The notes: generated by a model from the sequence alone, not told the origin. DNA of 64,000 nt from Flavimaribacter sediminis (GCF_019492055.1 NZ_JAICBX010000002.1:186001-250000), one strand, 5' to 3'. Numbered from the stretch's first letter, positions 34,403 through 43,783 are shown. Made by a program: numbers and translations.

Positions 34403-34775
34403 TCGCCGGTTAAATCTGGAATATAGCGGCGGCTCTCGATATTGGGGCCGCATCTTGCATGGATACTTTTTTCATTTAAGACATTGAAATAGAACAATAA
34501 AAAATAATTCTGGCTTTGTTTCGGGAATCCGCGATTTTCAGGCTTTCCGTGATCTGCAGAGCTCCAAGGCGGTTCACTGGGTTTGTTTCGGGAATTTGGC
34601 TTTTTCGCCTTTCTCCCAGTCATCCGATCGCATCTGGCTTTGTTTCGGGAATTCTGATTTTTCACTCATTCGGCGCCATTCGGCCAATCGCAGCAGCCCT
34701 TTGTTCGTCTGAGCTTATATCACAAAAGGCCGATAAACGCAGCAAGATTGTTCATGTTTTGTTCGATAAATAAGC
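34403..34775. other. AT-richer non-coding region with three repeats
   Basis: About 370 bp between a mutase and the tungstate operon's terminator, visibly poorer in GC than its surroundings. It contains three imperfect repeats sharing TTTGTTTCGGGAAT. No gene is recognised on either strand; the open frame on the minus strand simply reads the repeats. A small RNA or degenerate mobile-element remnant is possible. Confidence 0.5.
34511..34670. repeat. three imperfect repeats (about 57-67 bp spacing)
   Basis: Copies begin at 34511, 34578 and 34635. Each starts TGG[CG]TTTGTTTCGGGAAT and continues with a T-rich stretch (TTTTC about 22-28 bases in), so similarity extends for about 30-35 bp. Spacing is 67 and 57 bp. 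The core contains the short inverted repeat TTC-GG-GAA. Confidence 0.75.
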
Positions 34776-34803
34776 CGACGCGACGCAATATTGCGTCGCG
34801 TCG
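34776..34803 (-). terminator. 28-bp perfect palindrome, terminator of the tup operon
   Basis: Fourteen-base arms without mismatch (CGACGCGACGCAAT and its complement) meet with no loop base pairs missing at AATATT. It starts 8 bp beyond the tupA stop. The minus strand continues GCTTATTTATCG, a weak T-rich tail. Confidence 0.75.
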
Positions 34804-34811
34804 CGTTTCGA

Positions 34812-35642
34812 TCAATTCGTCACGTTGGGCGCGTTCGGGAAAAAAAGTTGCTTGCCGTCGAGCCTGTAGGAGGCAATCGCCTTCTGACCCTCGTCCGACA
34901 GCATCCAGTCCACAAAGGCCTGACCAAGGTCGGATTTGACGCGCGGGCATTTCTCGGAATCAACCAGGATCACGCCGTACTGGTTGAACAGCGCCTTGTC
35001 GCCCTCCACCAGGATTTCGTGATCGGCCTTGTTGCCAAAGGCGATCCAGGTCGCCCTGTCGGTCATTGTGTAGCCGTCCATGCCGATGGTCGCATTGAGC
35101 GTGGCGCCCATGCCCGAGCCGGTTTCGCGATACCATTGCCCGCTGCTTTGCGACGGATCGACGCCTGCGGCCTTCCAGAGCGCGACTTCCTTCTTGTTGG
35201 TGCCGGAATCATCGCCGCGAGACACGAAAATGTTTTCGCTGTCGGCGATCTTGTTCAACGCGGTCGACGCATCCTTCATGCCCTTGACGCCAGCGGGATC
35301 AGCCGGCGGTCCGACGATGATGAAATCGTTGTACATCAGGTCCGTGCGCTCAACGCCGTAGCCTTCCGCGACAAATTTTTCTTCCGCCGGCTTTGCGTGC
35401 ACCAGAAGGACATCGCCGTCGCAATTGCGCGCATTCTTGATGGCCTGCCCTGTTCCAACCGCGACAACCCGGATCTGGACGCCGGATTTGTCTTCGTAGA
35501 TCGGCAGGATGTAATCGTAGAGGCCGGAATTCTGTGTCGAGGTCGTTGACTGGACGACGATGAAATCGTCGGCCATCGCGCCCCCGGCCGTCATGGCGAC
35601 CACAGTGGAAACGGCCATGAAGCGTGCAAGATGTCTGTTCAT
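34812..35642 (-). CDS. tupA: tungstate ABC transporter binding protein TupA
   Basis: A 276-residue periplasmic protein with a Sec signal (MNRHLARFMAVSTVVAMTAG, cleavage near AMA). Right after it comes the TupA signature STTSTQNSGLYDYILP, the oxyanion-binding Thr/Ser stretch. DDSGTNKKEVALWKAAG is also typical. GGGGAG precedes ATG 35642. TupA proteins bind tungstate, sometimes molybdate, with high affinity. It is the third gene of the operon, 26 bp after the ATPase. Confidence 0.93.
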   Translation of the reverse strand: MNRHLARFMAVSTVVAMTAGGAMADDFIVVQSTTSTQNSGLYDYILPIYEDKSGVQIRVVAVGTGQAIKNARNCDGDVLLVHAKPAEEKFVAEGYGVERTDLMYNDFIIVGPPADPAGVKGMKDASTALNKIADSENIFVSRGDDSGTNKKEVALWKAAGVDPSQSSGQWYRETGSGMGATLNATIGMDGYTMTDRATWIAFGNKADHEILVEGDKALFNQYGVILVDSEKCPRVKSDLGQAFVDWMLSDEGQKAIASYRLDGKQLFFPNAPNVTN

Positions 35643-35668
35643 TGAAACTCCCCTTTTCAAAATAAAGT

Positions 35669-36424
35669 TCAAATCAGCAAGCGTCCTGCAATGAACGCCT
35701 CCGCAGTTTCGGATTGCGGACGCTGAAAAAAATTGTCGGTTGCAGCGCGTTCGACGATTCGCCCATGATGCATAAGAATGATCTCGTCCGCGACCCTTTT
35801 CGCCTGGGCGAGATCGTGGGCGACCATGACGGCGCGCATGCCCTTGACGCTGGCGTCCTGCACCATCGTTTCGATCGCAAGGACCGAAGCCGGATCGAGG
35901 CTCGATGTGGGTTCGTCGAGGAACAGCAGATCCGGATGCGTGGCCAATGCCCGAACCAGAGCAAGACGCTGCCGCTCACCGCCGGAGAGCACGCGGGCGG
36001 ACGCATGGGCGAGGCGCTCCATGCCCGCCTCGTCAAGCGACGTCTCTGCGCGACGGCGCGCCTCCGTCCGACTGTGGCCGACGGCGCGCAAGGCGTATTC
36101 GACATTGGCCCTGACCGAGCGGCGCAGCAGAACAGCGTGCTGCAGCACCATGCCGAAACGGCAATAGCGCGACCGGGAGGGCGGCGTGCCATTCCATCGC
36201 ACCTTGCCGCGGTCTGGCTGACGCAATCCGGCGAGCAGGTTGAGGAGCAGCGACTTGCCGGCGCCATTGGGACCCACGATGACGGTGGTTCCCTGACCGG
36301 CGATCTCGATGTCGTCGACATCAAGCAGCACCCTGCCCTTGCGGCTTACCCTGAGACCCGTTCCGGTGACGGGAAGAACCGGCATCGCCTGGCGCTGCAC
36401 GGCCGACAGCAAATTCTCACGCAT
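35669..36424 (-). CDS. tupC: tungstate ABC transporter ATP-binding protein TupC
   Basis: A 251-residue ATPase with Walker A GPNGAGKS followed by Leu in place of the usual Thr, the signature LSGGERQRLALVRAL, Walker B LLFLDEPTSSLDP and the switch His in VMVAHDL. It powers the TupB channel. Its start overlaps tupB by 8 bp (36417-36424). It lacks the C-terminal regulatory domain seen in ModC. Confidence 0.92.
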   Translation of the reverse strand: MRENLLSAVQRQAMPVLPVTGTGLRVSRKGRVLLDVDDIEIAGQGTTVIVGPNGAGKSLLLNLLAGLRQPDRGKVRWNGTPPSRSRYCRFGMVLQHAVLLRRSVRANVEYALRAVGHSRTEARRRAETSLDEAGMERLAHASARVLSGGERQRLALVRALATHPDLLFLDEPTSSLDPASVLAIETMVQDASVKGMRAVMVAHDLAQAKRVADEIILMHHGRIVERAATDNFFQRPQSETAEAFIAGRLLI

Positions 36425-37124
36425 AGGCGCGCCTGACGGCTGCAGCGCGTGACATGAACACGAGCGCGTTCACGGCGAAGGCGATGGTGACCAGAATGAA
36501 GCCAAGGCCAAGCGCCAAAGCGAGGTTTCCCTTGGAGGTTTCAAGCGCGATCGTCGTCGTCATGACCCGCGTGACATGGTTGATGTTTCCGCCGACAATA
36601 ATGACGGCGCCGACTTCCGCCACCGCCCGGCCAAAACCCGCGAGCAGCGTCGTCAAAAGGCTGTAGCGCCCCTCCCACAGAAGCGTTTTCAATTGCGCCA
36701 GGTTGCCAAGGCCGTAGAGGACGAGTTGATCGCGATATTCATCGTGCAGGTCTTCCAGCGTCTGGCGGGCGAGCGCCGCGACGATGGGCGTGACGAGAAT
36801 GGTCTGGGCGATGATCATCGCGGTCGGCGTGTAGAGCAATTGCAGCGGACCAAGCACGCCGGCGCTCGACAGCAACATATAGACGACGAGACCGACGACG
36901 ACCGGCGGCAGACCCATGAGCGCGGAGATCGTGATAACGAGCAGTCCCCTGCCCGGGAACCGCGCGACGGCGAGGAAGGCGCCGACCGGAAAGCCGACGA
37001 GGGCAGCCATCGCGACGGCGCTGAGGCTGACGCGCATCGACAGCCACACGACCTCGAGAAGGTCGGGGTCGAGCGAGATGACCAGCCTGAACGCCTCGAA
37101 AAATGACGCCGCGAAATCCTGCAT
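36417..37124 (-). CDS. tupB: tungstate ABC transporter permease TupB
   Basis: A 235-residue permease with about six membrane segments and the EAA-like loop typical of TupB (LYGLGNLAQLKTLLWEGRYS, then GFGRAVAEVGAVIIVGGN). It is the first gene of the operon tupB-tupC-tupA, an order different from the usual tupABC. Palindromes at 37236-37267 lie in its upstream region. Confidence 0.92.
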   Translation of the reverse strand: MQDFAASFFEAFRLVISLDPDLLEVVWLSMRVSLSAVAMAALVGFPVGAFLAVARFPGRGLLVITISALMGLPPVVVGLVVYMLLSSAGVLGPLQLLYTPTAMIIAQTILVTPIVAALARQTLEDLHDEYRDQLVLYGLGNLAQLKTLLWEGRYSLLTTLLAGFGRAVAEVGAVIIVGGNINHVTRVMTTTIALETSKGNLALALGLGFILVTIAFAVNALVFMSRAAAVRRAYA

Positions 37125-37235
37125 CCGTGCGTTTGTCTCCTCTCCATTGAAACCGTGTATTGCGCAAACGCCTTGCGCGTTCCATCAAAAACGTCCGGCG
37201 GGGTGAAACAAAACCACCAATAATTTGACGCCATT

Positions 37236-37267
37236 GCGAAAGGCGTTCGCGTTGCGACATTTGTCGC
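37236..37267. promoter_or_regulatory. two inverted repeats upstream of tupB
   Basis: GCGAA (37236-37240) / TTCGC (37246-37250), then GCGACA (37254-37259) / TGTCGC (37262-37267) with a 2-bp spacer. The second is a perfect 14-bp dyad about 130 bp before tupB and 49 bp from the end of the patatin gene. It may be an operator for a metal-responsive regulator. Confidence 0.4.
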
Positions 37268-37315
37268 GCAAACACGAAACGAGACGCGCAGCGCGCGAGG
37301 TCCGATGAGACGCGG

Positions 37316-38242
37316 CTAGTTAGCGCCCTGCGCAGCCCCATCCAGAAGATCGCCCAGCCTTCGTTTCGCGTCTTCCTTTGCAATCTTCGCGGCAAGCAGG
37401 ATTTCATCGATACGATGAAAGTCCATGCTGGCGAAGCCGCCGACATCGGGGCGAATGAGCAGGTCCGGCTCGATCCGCTTCAGGCGCTCGTTGACCAGCG
37501 AATGCAAGGCGATCTGTGAGGACCCGATCCAGGTGTCCATTGCGCCAGGCACGGGTCCGGTAACGCGAAACCCGTTTCCGGTGACGTCGACTGCGATGAC
37601 AAGTCCCGGCTGGTCGGCAAGTATGTCGAAAGGAGTGGGATTGACAAAACCACCGTCTATGAGCACGCGATCCCGCCACTGAACAGGAGACAGAAGCACC
37701 GGAAGCGCTGCGGACGCGCCGATCGCCTTTTTCAACGGCCCGTCTTCGATCACGAACTCTTCCTCGCGATAGAAGTCTGCTGTGACGATTCTCATCGGCG
37801 TGCGCAGGCCCGTGAATTCGTCAGGAACGGCGTCAGGCAGTATGGCGGACATCAGCACTTCCGGATCAAGCGCGGCCGAGTTCCCCATGGCGAAGACCGA
37901 TGTCCAACTGCCAGGATTACCGGGAAACAGACGGCGCAACGTGTTCAACCTGCTTGAGAGAAGATCGATAGCAAACGCCCTGATCTCCAGCCCGGACATG
38001 CCGCTGGCATACATGGCTCCAATGATCGCGCCCATTGACGTGCCGGCGATCATCGAAGGTTGGACGCCAAGATCGTCCAGCGCTTCCAGAACCGGAATGT
38101 GGGCAAGTCCCCGTGCTGCGCCGCCGCCGAGAGCGATGGCGCATCCCGAGCCTGCAGATGCGCGCGCAGCGCCGGACGCGCCCGCGACAAGCGACAGTGA
38201 AGCCGCTTTCAGAATATCGCGACGTCCGAGAGAAAAGGTCAT
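37316..38242 (-). CDS. patatin-like phospholipase, Tat-exported
   Basis: A 308-residue patatin. The N-terminus (LGRRDILKAASLSLVAGASG) is a twin-arginine signal. Catalytic features are the oxyanion loop GGGAARGLAH, nucleophile Ser in GTSMG near residue 68, and Asp in LIDGGFVNPTP. It would cleave acyl esters outside the cytoplasm. ATG 38242 overlaps the stop of the membrane hydrolase gene (ATGA), so the two are coupled. It resembles the patatin at 62.9-63.8 kb along its length. Confidence 0.9.
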   Translation of the reverse strand: MTFSLGRRDILKAASLSLVAGASGAARASAGSGCAIALGGGAARGLAHIPVLEALDDLGVQPSMIAGTSMGAIIGAMYASGMSGLEIRAFAIDLLSSRLNTLRRLFPGNPGSWTSVFAMGNSAALDPEVLMSAILPDAVPDEFTGLRTPMRIVTADFYREEEFVIEDGPLKKAIGASAALPVLLSPVQWRDRVLIDGGFVNPTPFDILADQPGLVIAVDVTGNGFRVTGPVPGAMDTWIGSSQIALHSLVNERLKRIEPDLLIRPDVGGFASMDFHRIDEILLAAKIAKEDAKRRLGDLLDGAAQGAN

Positions 38243-39906
38243 TCGGCCGCCGTCCCGCCGTTGGAGCAGCCGTTCTGGAAACCGTTGTCGCAATGCGCTT
38301 TCAGGCGCTCGGTGTCGGCCGCCGTCCAGTCTTCGGGCGCAGTAACCTCGACCCAGGGATCGATATAGTCATGCGCATAGTAGGCGTGACCGTAGCCGGC
38401 GGGGGCGGCGGTCGACAGCGCCATGTCGAGGGCCAGTTGAAACTGCGTGACGATGGGCATGAAACGAAGATAGGGCGAAACGCCCCTGCCCGGCGGCTCG
38501 CGCATCCATACCGGCGGCCGCAACGCCGACAGCGGATCGAAGAACACGATCGGGTCGCTCGGATATTGCAGGAACATCATGCGCATGTCGCCCCAGTCGG
38601 CGTAACCGGCCTCATTCTCGTCCGGCGCGCTGTAGCGGATCAGCGATCCGTCGCCGATCTTCGGCAGGACCCACGGCGTGCCTTTATTGCGCCCGTGCTG
38701 CACCTTGTTCCAGAATTCCGACGGGAATGGCGGACCGGCCCAGAACGCGCCGTCAATCGGATCATTGACCAGCTGGAAGAGCGTTGTCGCGTACATCGAC
38801 GACCAGGCGCCGAGGCTCAAGCCGTGGATGTAGAGCCGCGGCCGTCGATCGGCCGGCAGTGTTGTCCAGTAATCGTAAATGGTCGAAATCGTCGCCGAGG
38901 CCTGATCCAGGCCGGTTCTGGTTTCAAACAGCAGCGCGAAAGGCGACTGCAGATAGGAATATTGAACCGCGACCGTCGCGATGTCGCCATTGTGCATATA
39001 TTCGAGCGGATCGTGCGATCCCGGATCCATCCAGCCGGTTCCGGTCGGGCTGACCAGCACCAGAACCTTGCGGTCGAACGCGCCGAGCCGGATCAGCTCG
39101 GCGAGCGCGAGGTCGGCGCGCTCCTGCGGCGTGTCCGCATTGGCGCGACCGACATAGACGCGCACGGGATCGAGCGCCGGCTTTCCTGTAAACGCCGAGA
39201 TCGCCGCGGCGTCCGGGCCGCCGGTCACGAAATCGCGTCCGGGCTGGCCCATTTCCTCCCACCCGACCAGGGATTCGGCGCTGCCGGGAATGCGGGCGAG
39301 CGTGGGCGCGGGCGGCGCCCTTTCGAACAGGTTCTGACCGGCTTCATAGGCTTCGTCCATGGCCGAGATGGCGGTGTCGAGCAACCCGTCGCGCGTGACG
39401 ACGAAGAGCACCAGAAACACAATGACCAGACCCAGCACATTGGCTCTTCGCGGCGGCATGACGCGGTGAAGGCGCGCACGGACGAAACGGGAGAAGAATG
39501 CAATCAGCGCGCCGACGCCGAAAAGCACGAGGAAAACGACCAGGGCGATCAGCAGCATCTGGACGAGATGCGCGTCGTCCACAGGCTCCATTCCCATGCG
39601 GGCGCGTATGTCGTTCTGCCACAGAAGCGCGTAGCGCAGCGACAGCGCCAGGACGACAAGAACGGCGACAGCGGCGATCGCCTTCACAATATGCAGCAGG
39701 CGACCGCGCAATACCGGCATGTCGGCGGCTGTCCAGAGCAGTTCGACAATGCGCCAGGCGAGGTATCCGAGCGCCATGACGATACCGCCGAGAGCGCCTT
39801 GCAGAACAGGATCACGCGGGATCAGCGACGGCGTCAGGGAGGCGGCGAGAAACAGGAGCCCGAGCAGGACGCCGAAGGACGAAAACGGCGATAAAATGCG
39901 TTGCAT
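38239..39906 (-). CDS. membrane-anchored alpha/beta hydrolase (Abhydrolase_9 family)
   Basis: A 555-residue protein with an N-terminal membrane domain of about five segments (residues 1-190) and a C-terminal hydrolase domain whose nucleophile elbow is HGLSLGAW. This matches the Abhydrolase_9_N plus Abhydrolase_9 architecture (COG4425-like). The C-terminus contains DYIDPWVEVTAPEDW. The substrate is unknown, but tight coupling to a patatin suggests lipid ester chemistry. ATG 39906 begins the hydrophobic part; a frame to 39963 adds unrelated residues. Confidence 0.85.
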   Translation of the reverse strand: MQRILSPFSSFGVLLGLLFLAASLTPSLIPRDPVLQGALGGIVMALGYLAWRIVELLWTAADMPVLRGRLLHIVKAIAAVAVLVVLALSLRYALLWQNDIRARMGMEPVDDAHLVQMLLIALVVFLVLFGVGALIAFFSRFVRARLHRVMPPRRANVLGLVIVFLVLFVVTRDGLLDTAISAMDEAYEAGQNLFERAPPAPTLARIPGSAESLVGWEEMGQPGRDFVTGGPDAAAISAFTGKPALDPVRVYVGRANADTPQERADLALAELIRLGAFDRKVLVLVSPTGTGWMDPGSHDPLEYMHNGDIATVAVQYSYLQSPFALLFETRTGLDQASATISTIYDYWTTLPADRRPRLYIHGLSLGAWSSMYATTLFQLVNDPIDGAFWAGPPFPSEFWNKVQHGRNKGTPWVLPKIGDGSLIRYSAPDENEAGYADWGDMRMMFLQYPSDPIVFFDPLSALRPPVWMREPPGRGVSPYLRFMPIVTQFQLALDMALSTAAPAGYGHAYYAHDYIDPWVEVTAPEDWTAADTERLKAHCDNGFQNGCSNGGTAAE

Positions 39907-40070
39907 GACGATTGATCCCCCGCGTAACAGTCGACGCCGACTTGGCGGATTCTGAAGAAACACCCGCCAGTGCGACTGAGCCGTCTACAATAACAGCGAA
40001 GAGTTTAACGACGGGTGTGCATGATTCAAAAGCCTTTGCGGAAATAATATACAAGCGTGGAGCAGCCGGG

Positions 40071-40100
40071 CTGACAAAATGTCAGACGGCTTGCAGTCTG
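40071..40100. promoter_or_regulatory. overlapping inverted repeats upstream of the FAD hydroxylase
   Basis: CTGACA (40071-40076) / TGTCAG (40080-40085) with a 3-bp spacer, and overlapping it CAGAC (40083-40087) / GTCTG (40096-40100). They lie about 90-120 bp before the hydroxylase start, between divergent genes, and may be a regulator site. Confidence 0.4.
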
Positions 40101-40188
40101 ATCACGTTTAGCATGCATGGGTTCAACACGTTTTTGACAGTTGCCAAGCGGTCCGGTTTTCTCCATGACCCTGTCGCGGAGGGTGCGC

Positions 40189-41850
40189 ATGGATTGTGAT
40201 GTGGGAATTGTCGGCGGCGGGCCGTTTGGGCTGATGCTCGCCAACGAGCTCGGGCGACGCGGCGTCTCCGCCATACTGTTCGACGAGAAACCGTCGACGG
40301 CGTTCAATCCGCAGGCCAACGCGACCCAGGCGCGAACGATGGAGCACTATCGGCGGCTGGGATTCGCAGACGAGATCCGGGCGCTCGGCATGCCGGAGGA
40401 TTTTCCGACCGACATCGCCTACTTCACCCGCTATGCGACCCATGAACTGGCCCGCTTTCGGCTGCCCTCGGCGCGCCAGGCAAAAAGTCGCATCGCCTCG
40501 CTTGGCGGATCGTGGAGCGCGGCTGAGATGCCGCACCGCGTGTCGCAGAAGTTCGTCGAACAGGTACTTCGAAACCATGCGGAAAAGCTCGACGGCGTTT
40601 CCGTCCACTACGGCTGGAAGGTCGTCGGTTTTAAAGACAGCGCAGACGGCGTCGCCGTCGAGGCCGAAGAAATCGAGACGGGTTCGCGCCGCACGATACG
40701 GTGCCGGTATATGGCCGCCGGCGACGGCGCGCGCAGCTTCGTCCGGCGCCGGTTGGGATATCGCATGGGAGGAGAAACCGGGGTCGTGCGCGATTTCTTC
40801 GGCGGGCGTATGTTCGCCCTCTATCTGCGCTGCCCGGAATTCTATGCGGCCTCGCCATTTGCGCCCGCCTGGATGAATGTGACGTTCAACGCGCAAAGGC
40901 GCGCCTTCATGGCGGCGGTCGACGGGCGCGGCGAATTCGCCTTTCACACGCAACTTCGCGATGGCGAGGACGCGGATGCGATGAGCGACGACGAGGCGCT
41001 GGAGGTGTTCCGCTCGGCGGTCGGGCGTCCGGTCGACGCGGAAATCCTGTCACGCGGAACCTGGACGGCCGGCCATGCACTTGTGGCGGAGCGCTTCGCC
41101 GCAGGCCGGGTGTTTCTCGGCGGCGACGCGGTGCATCTCTTCACGCCGGCCGGCGGGCTCGGCTACAACACGGCGATCGACGATGCGGTCAATCTCGGCT
41201 GGAAACTCGCCGCCGTCGTCAAGGGAATTTCGCCGCCTCAACTTCTCGACAGTTACGAGATCGAGCGGCGACCGGTGGCGATCCGCAACACCGATTTCGC
41301 CCGGCGCTTTGCGGAATCGCTGGGCAACTACAAGCCGCAGCCGGGGCTGGAGGACGATACCGACGAGGGCGCCCGGTTACGCCTGGAGGCCGGAGCCTAT
41401 CTCGGGGCGCATGGCCGGGCGGAATTCAACATCCCCGGCGTCACCTTTGGCGCGCGTTATGACGGCTCGCCGATCATTGCAAGTGAAGCGCGCGAACCGG
41501 CGGCGGACAAGCCGGACGTCTACACATCGACCGCCTCGCCGGGTGGGCGCGCGCCGCATTTCTGGTTCGACGAAACCACATCGCTCTATGATCTGTTCGG
41601 CTTCGAGTGGACGCTGCTGCGCCTCGGCGAGGCCGCGCCGGAGGCGGCTGGCCTGATCGCCGAGGCGGAGCGCCGCGGGATACCGCTAAAAGTCCTTGAT
41701 ATTGACGCTCCAGAGGTGGCCGTCCTCTACGAAGCGCCGCTTGTTCTTGTCCGGCCCGATCAGATCGTTGCCTGGCGGGGAGCAGACGACAGCGAGGCGC
41801 GGTTTATTCTCGAAACGGTGTCGGGAGCGGCCTCGTCTCCTGCTGCGTAA
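40189..41850 (+). CDS. FAD-dependent aromatic hydroxylase (MhpA/PheA type)
   Basis: A 553-residue class A flavin monooxygenase with the FAD motif VGIVGGGPFGLMLANELGRRG, the DG-like motif AAGDGARSFVRRRLG, and GDAVHLFTPAGGLGYNTAID, then AVNLGWKLAAVV. The C-terminal 120 residues form the thioredoxin-like domain of phenol hydroxylases. It hydroxylates an aromatic or polyketide ring using NAD(P)H and oxygen. ATG 40189 follows GGAGGG; upstream starts lack a site. No ring-cleavage genes are adjacent. Confidence 0.9.
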   Translation: MDCDVGIVGGGPFGLMLANELGRRGVSAILFDEKPSTAFNPQANATQARTMEHYRRLGFADEIRALGMPEDFPTDIAYFTRYATHELARFRLPSARQAKSRIASLGGSWSAAEMPHRVSQKFVEQVLRNHAEKLDGVSVHYGWKVVGFKDSADGVAVEAEEIETGSRRTIRCRYMAAGDGARSFVRRRLGYRMGGETGVVRDFFGGRMFALYLRCPEFYAASPFAPAWMNVTFNAQRRAFMAAVDGRGEFAFHTQLRDGEDADAMSDDEALEVFRSAVGRPVDAEILSRGTWTAGHALVAERFAAGRVFLGGDAVHLFTPAGGLGYNTAIDDAVNLGWKLAAVVKGISPPQLLDSYEIERRPVAIRNTDFARRFAESLGNYKPQPGLEDDTDEGARLRLEAGAYLGAHGRAEFNIPGVTFGARYDGSPIIASEAREPAADKPDVYTSTASPGGRAPHFWFDETTSLYDLFGFEWTLLRLGEAAPEAAGLIAEAERRGIPLKVLDIDAPEVAVLYEAPLVLVRPDQIVAWRGADDSEARFILETVSGAASSPAA

Positions 41851-41917
41851 CGCGTTTACATCTTAACAATATTGCGCTCCGGCTTTCCTTGCGCCCGCGA
41901 ATCTCCGATGATGCGCC

Positions 41918-43783
41918 ATGGCCGTCAAACTTCTTTCAGAGACGCTGATAAACCAGATCGCCGCCGGTGAAGTGATCGAGCGGCCGGCGAGCGTCGTCAA
42001 GGAACTGGTGGAGAACGCCATCGACGCCGGGGCGCGACGCATTGAAATCGCGACGGCCGCAGGCGGCAAGTCGCTGATCCGCGTGACGGACAATGGCTTC
42101 GGCATGGGCCCTGAAGATCTGGGGCTTGCGGTGCAGCGTCACTGCACATCAAAGATCGAAGGGGAACTGGATCACATCTCGACGCTCGGTTTTCGCGGCG
42201 AGGCGCTGCCGTCGATCGGATCGGTCGCAAAGCTTCGGATCCAGAGCCGGCCGGACGGCGCTGACACCGGTTTCGAGGTTCGCGTTGAAGGCGGCCGGAT
42301 GACCGAGCCCCGCCCCTCGCCCGGCAACAAGGGCACGATCGTCGAGGTTCGCGACCTTTTCTTCGCGACGCCTGCGCGTCTGAAATTCATGAAGAGCGAG
42401 CGCGCCGAGACCGGCGCGATCACCGAGGTCGTGCGCCGCATGGCGATCGCCTTTCCTGAAGTGCGCTTCGCGCTTTCCGGCCCCGACCGGACCAGCCTTG
42501 AATTTCCGGCGACCGAGGATGACCGGCTCGCGCGCATCGCCCAGATACTCGGTCGGGACTTCAAGGAGAATGCGATAGAACTGGACGCCGTGAGGGAAGA
42601 TGTCCGCCTCACCGGCTTTGCCTGCGTGCCGACGTTCAACCGGGGCAATTCGCTGCACCAGTACATGTTCGTGAACGGGCGTCCGGTGCAGGACAAGCTG
42701 CTGATTTCAGCGATCCGCGGCGCCTACGCCGACACTGTGCCGCGAGGGCGCTACCCGGTCGCGACCCTCTTCATCGAACTCGATCCGGCGCTGGTGGACG
42801 TCAATGTTCATCCGGCAAAGGCCGATGTCCGGTTCCGCGATCCGGGGCTGGTGCGCGGCCTCATCGTCGGCGCGATACGGGAGGCCCTGACGCGCGAAGG
42901 CGGCCGCGCCTCGACGCTGGGCGCCGAGGGGATGATCCAGGCCTTTCGACCGGGTTTCGGGTCGCAAACCGCTGCGCCGCAAAGCCGTCCGTCGGGATTT
43001 GGAAACGCGCCTTACTTCCATGGTGGGCAACGCCCGCAAAATTACGCCATGGATCAGTCGCCTTTTCGTCCCCTGGAGACGGCGGCGGTTGCAGGTTTCG
43101 CGGAGGAGCGGCAGGCCGTCTTTGGCGACGTCGATCGCCCAAGCGCGCGCGGCGAAAGCGCGCCAGCGAGTGATCATGCGCCTTCTGCGGAGGATGCGAC
43201 CGACCATCCGCTGGGCGCGGCGCGGGCGCAGTTGCACGAGAACTACATCGTCGCCCAGACCCGCAACGGCCTCGCCGTGATCGACCAGCACGCGGCGCAT
43301 GAGCGCCTGGTCTACGAGGCGTTGAAGCAGTCTCTTCACGCGGACCGGACGCCGTCGCAGGTCTTGCTCATTCCGGAGATCGTTGATCTTGCGGAGGAGG
43401 ACTGCGACCGTTTCATGGCTCACGCCGACGCCTTTGCGGAGCTCGGACTTGCAGTCGAGCGCTTCGGCCCCGGCGCGCTGGCCGTGCGCGAGACGCCGGC
43501 CATACTGGGAGAGATCGACGCCGCCGGCCTGGTGCGCCAGCTTGCCGACGATATTGCCGAGTGGGACGATGCGAGCGGCCTGAAGTCGCGCATCGACCAT
43601 GTCGCGGCGACGATGGCGTGCCATGGTTCGGTGCGCTCGGGCAGGCGCCTCACGATCGAGGAAATGAATACGCTGCTGCGCCAAATGGAGGCGACGCCGG
43701 GCTCCGGCCAGTGCAATCACGGCCGCCCGACCTATATTGAACTCAAACTATCTGATATTGAGAAGTTGTTCGGCCGGCGATAG
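41918..43783 (+). CDS. mutL: DNA mismatch repair protein MutL
   Basis: A 621-residue MutL. The GHKL ATPase domain is intact ([52 protein letters not shown]). After a linker of about 110 residues the dimerisation domain shows the endonuclease motif [12 protein letters not shown] and the C-terminal CNHGRP. This is the nicking type used by bacteria without MutH. It coordinates strand incision after MutS recognition. It precedes DUF2093 and lpxK as in other Hyphomicrobiales. Confidence 0.97.
   Translation: MAVKLLSETLINQIAAGEVIERPASVVKELVENAIDAGARRIEIATAAGGKSLIRVTDNGFGMGPEDLGLAVQRHCTSKIEGELDHISTLGFRGEALPSIGSVAKLRIQSRPDGADTGFEVRVEGGRMTEPRPSPGNKGTIVEVRDLFFATPARLKFMKSERAETGAITEVVRRMAIAFPEVRFALSGPDRTSLEFPATEDDRLARIAQILGRDFKENAIELDAVREDVRLTGFACVPTFNRGNSLHQYMFVNGRPVQDKLLISAIRGAYADTVPRGRYPVATLFIELDPALVDVNVHPAKADVRFRDPGLVRGLIVGAIREALTREGGRASTLGAEGMIQAFRPGFGSQTAAPQSRPSGFGNAPYFHGGQRPQNYAMDQSPFRPLETAAVAGFAEERQAVFGDVDRPSARGESAPASDHAPSAEDATDHPLGAARAQLHENYIVAQTRNGLAVIDQHAAHERLVYEALKQSLHADRTPSQVLLIPEIVDLAEEDCDRFMAHADAFAELGLAVERFGPGALAVRETPAILGEIDAAGLVRQLADDIAEWDDASGLKSRIDHVAATMACHGSVRSGRRLTIEEMNTLLRQMEATPGSGQCNHGRPTYIELKLSDIEKLFGRR

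Noticed and set aside
33026-34453. A long open frame of 475 codons on the minus strand across the phosphohexomutase
   Set aside because: It is exactly antisense to a gene with all four mutase motifs and has no recognisable domain; GC-rich codon use keeps the antisense frame open.
34213-34665. A 150-codon minus-strand frame across the triplicated repeat
   Set aside because: It merely translates the repeats (recurring SRNK) and extends antisense into the mutase gene.
34511-34670. The three repeats as a CRISPR array
   Set aside because: Only three imperfect copies, unequal spacing, no near-identical full repeats and no cas genes.
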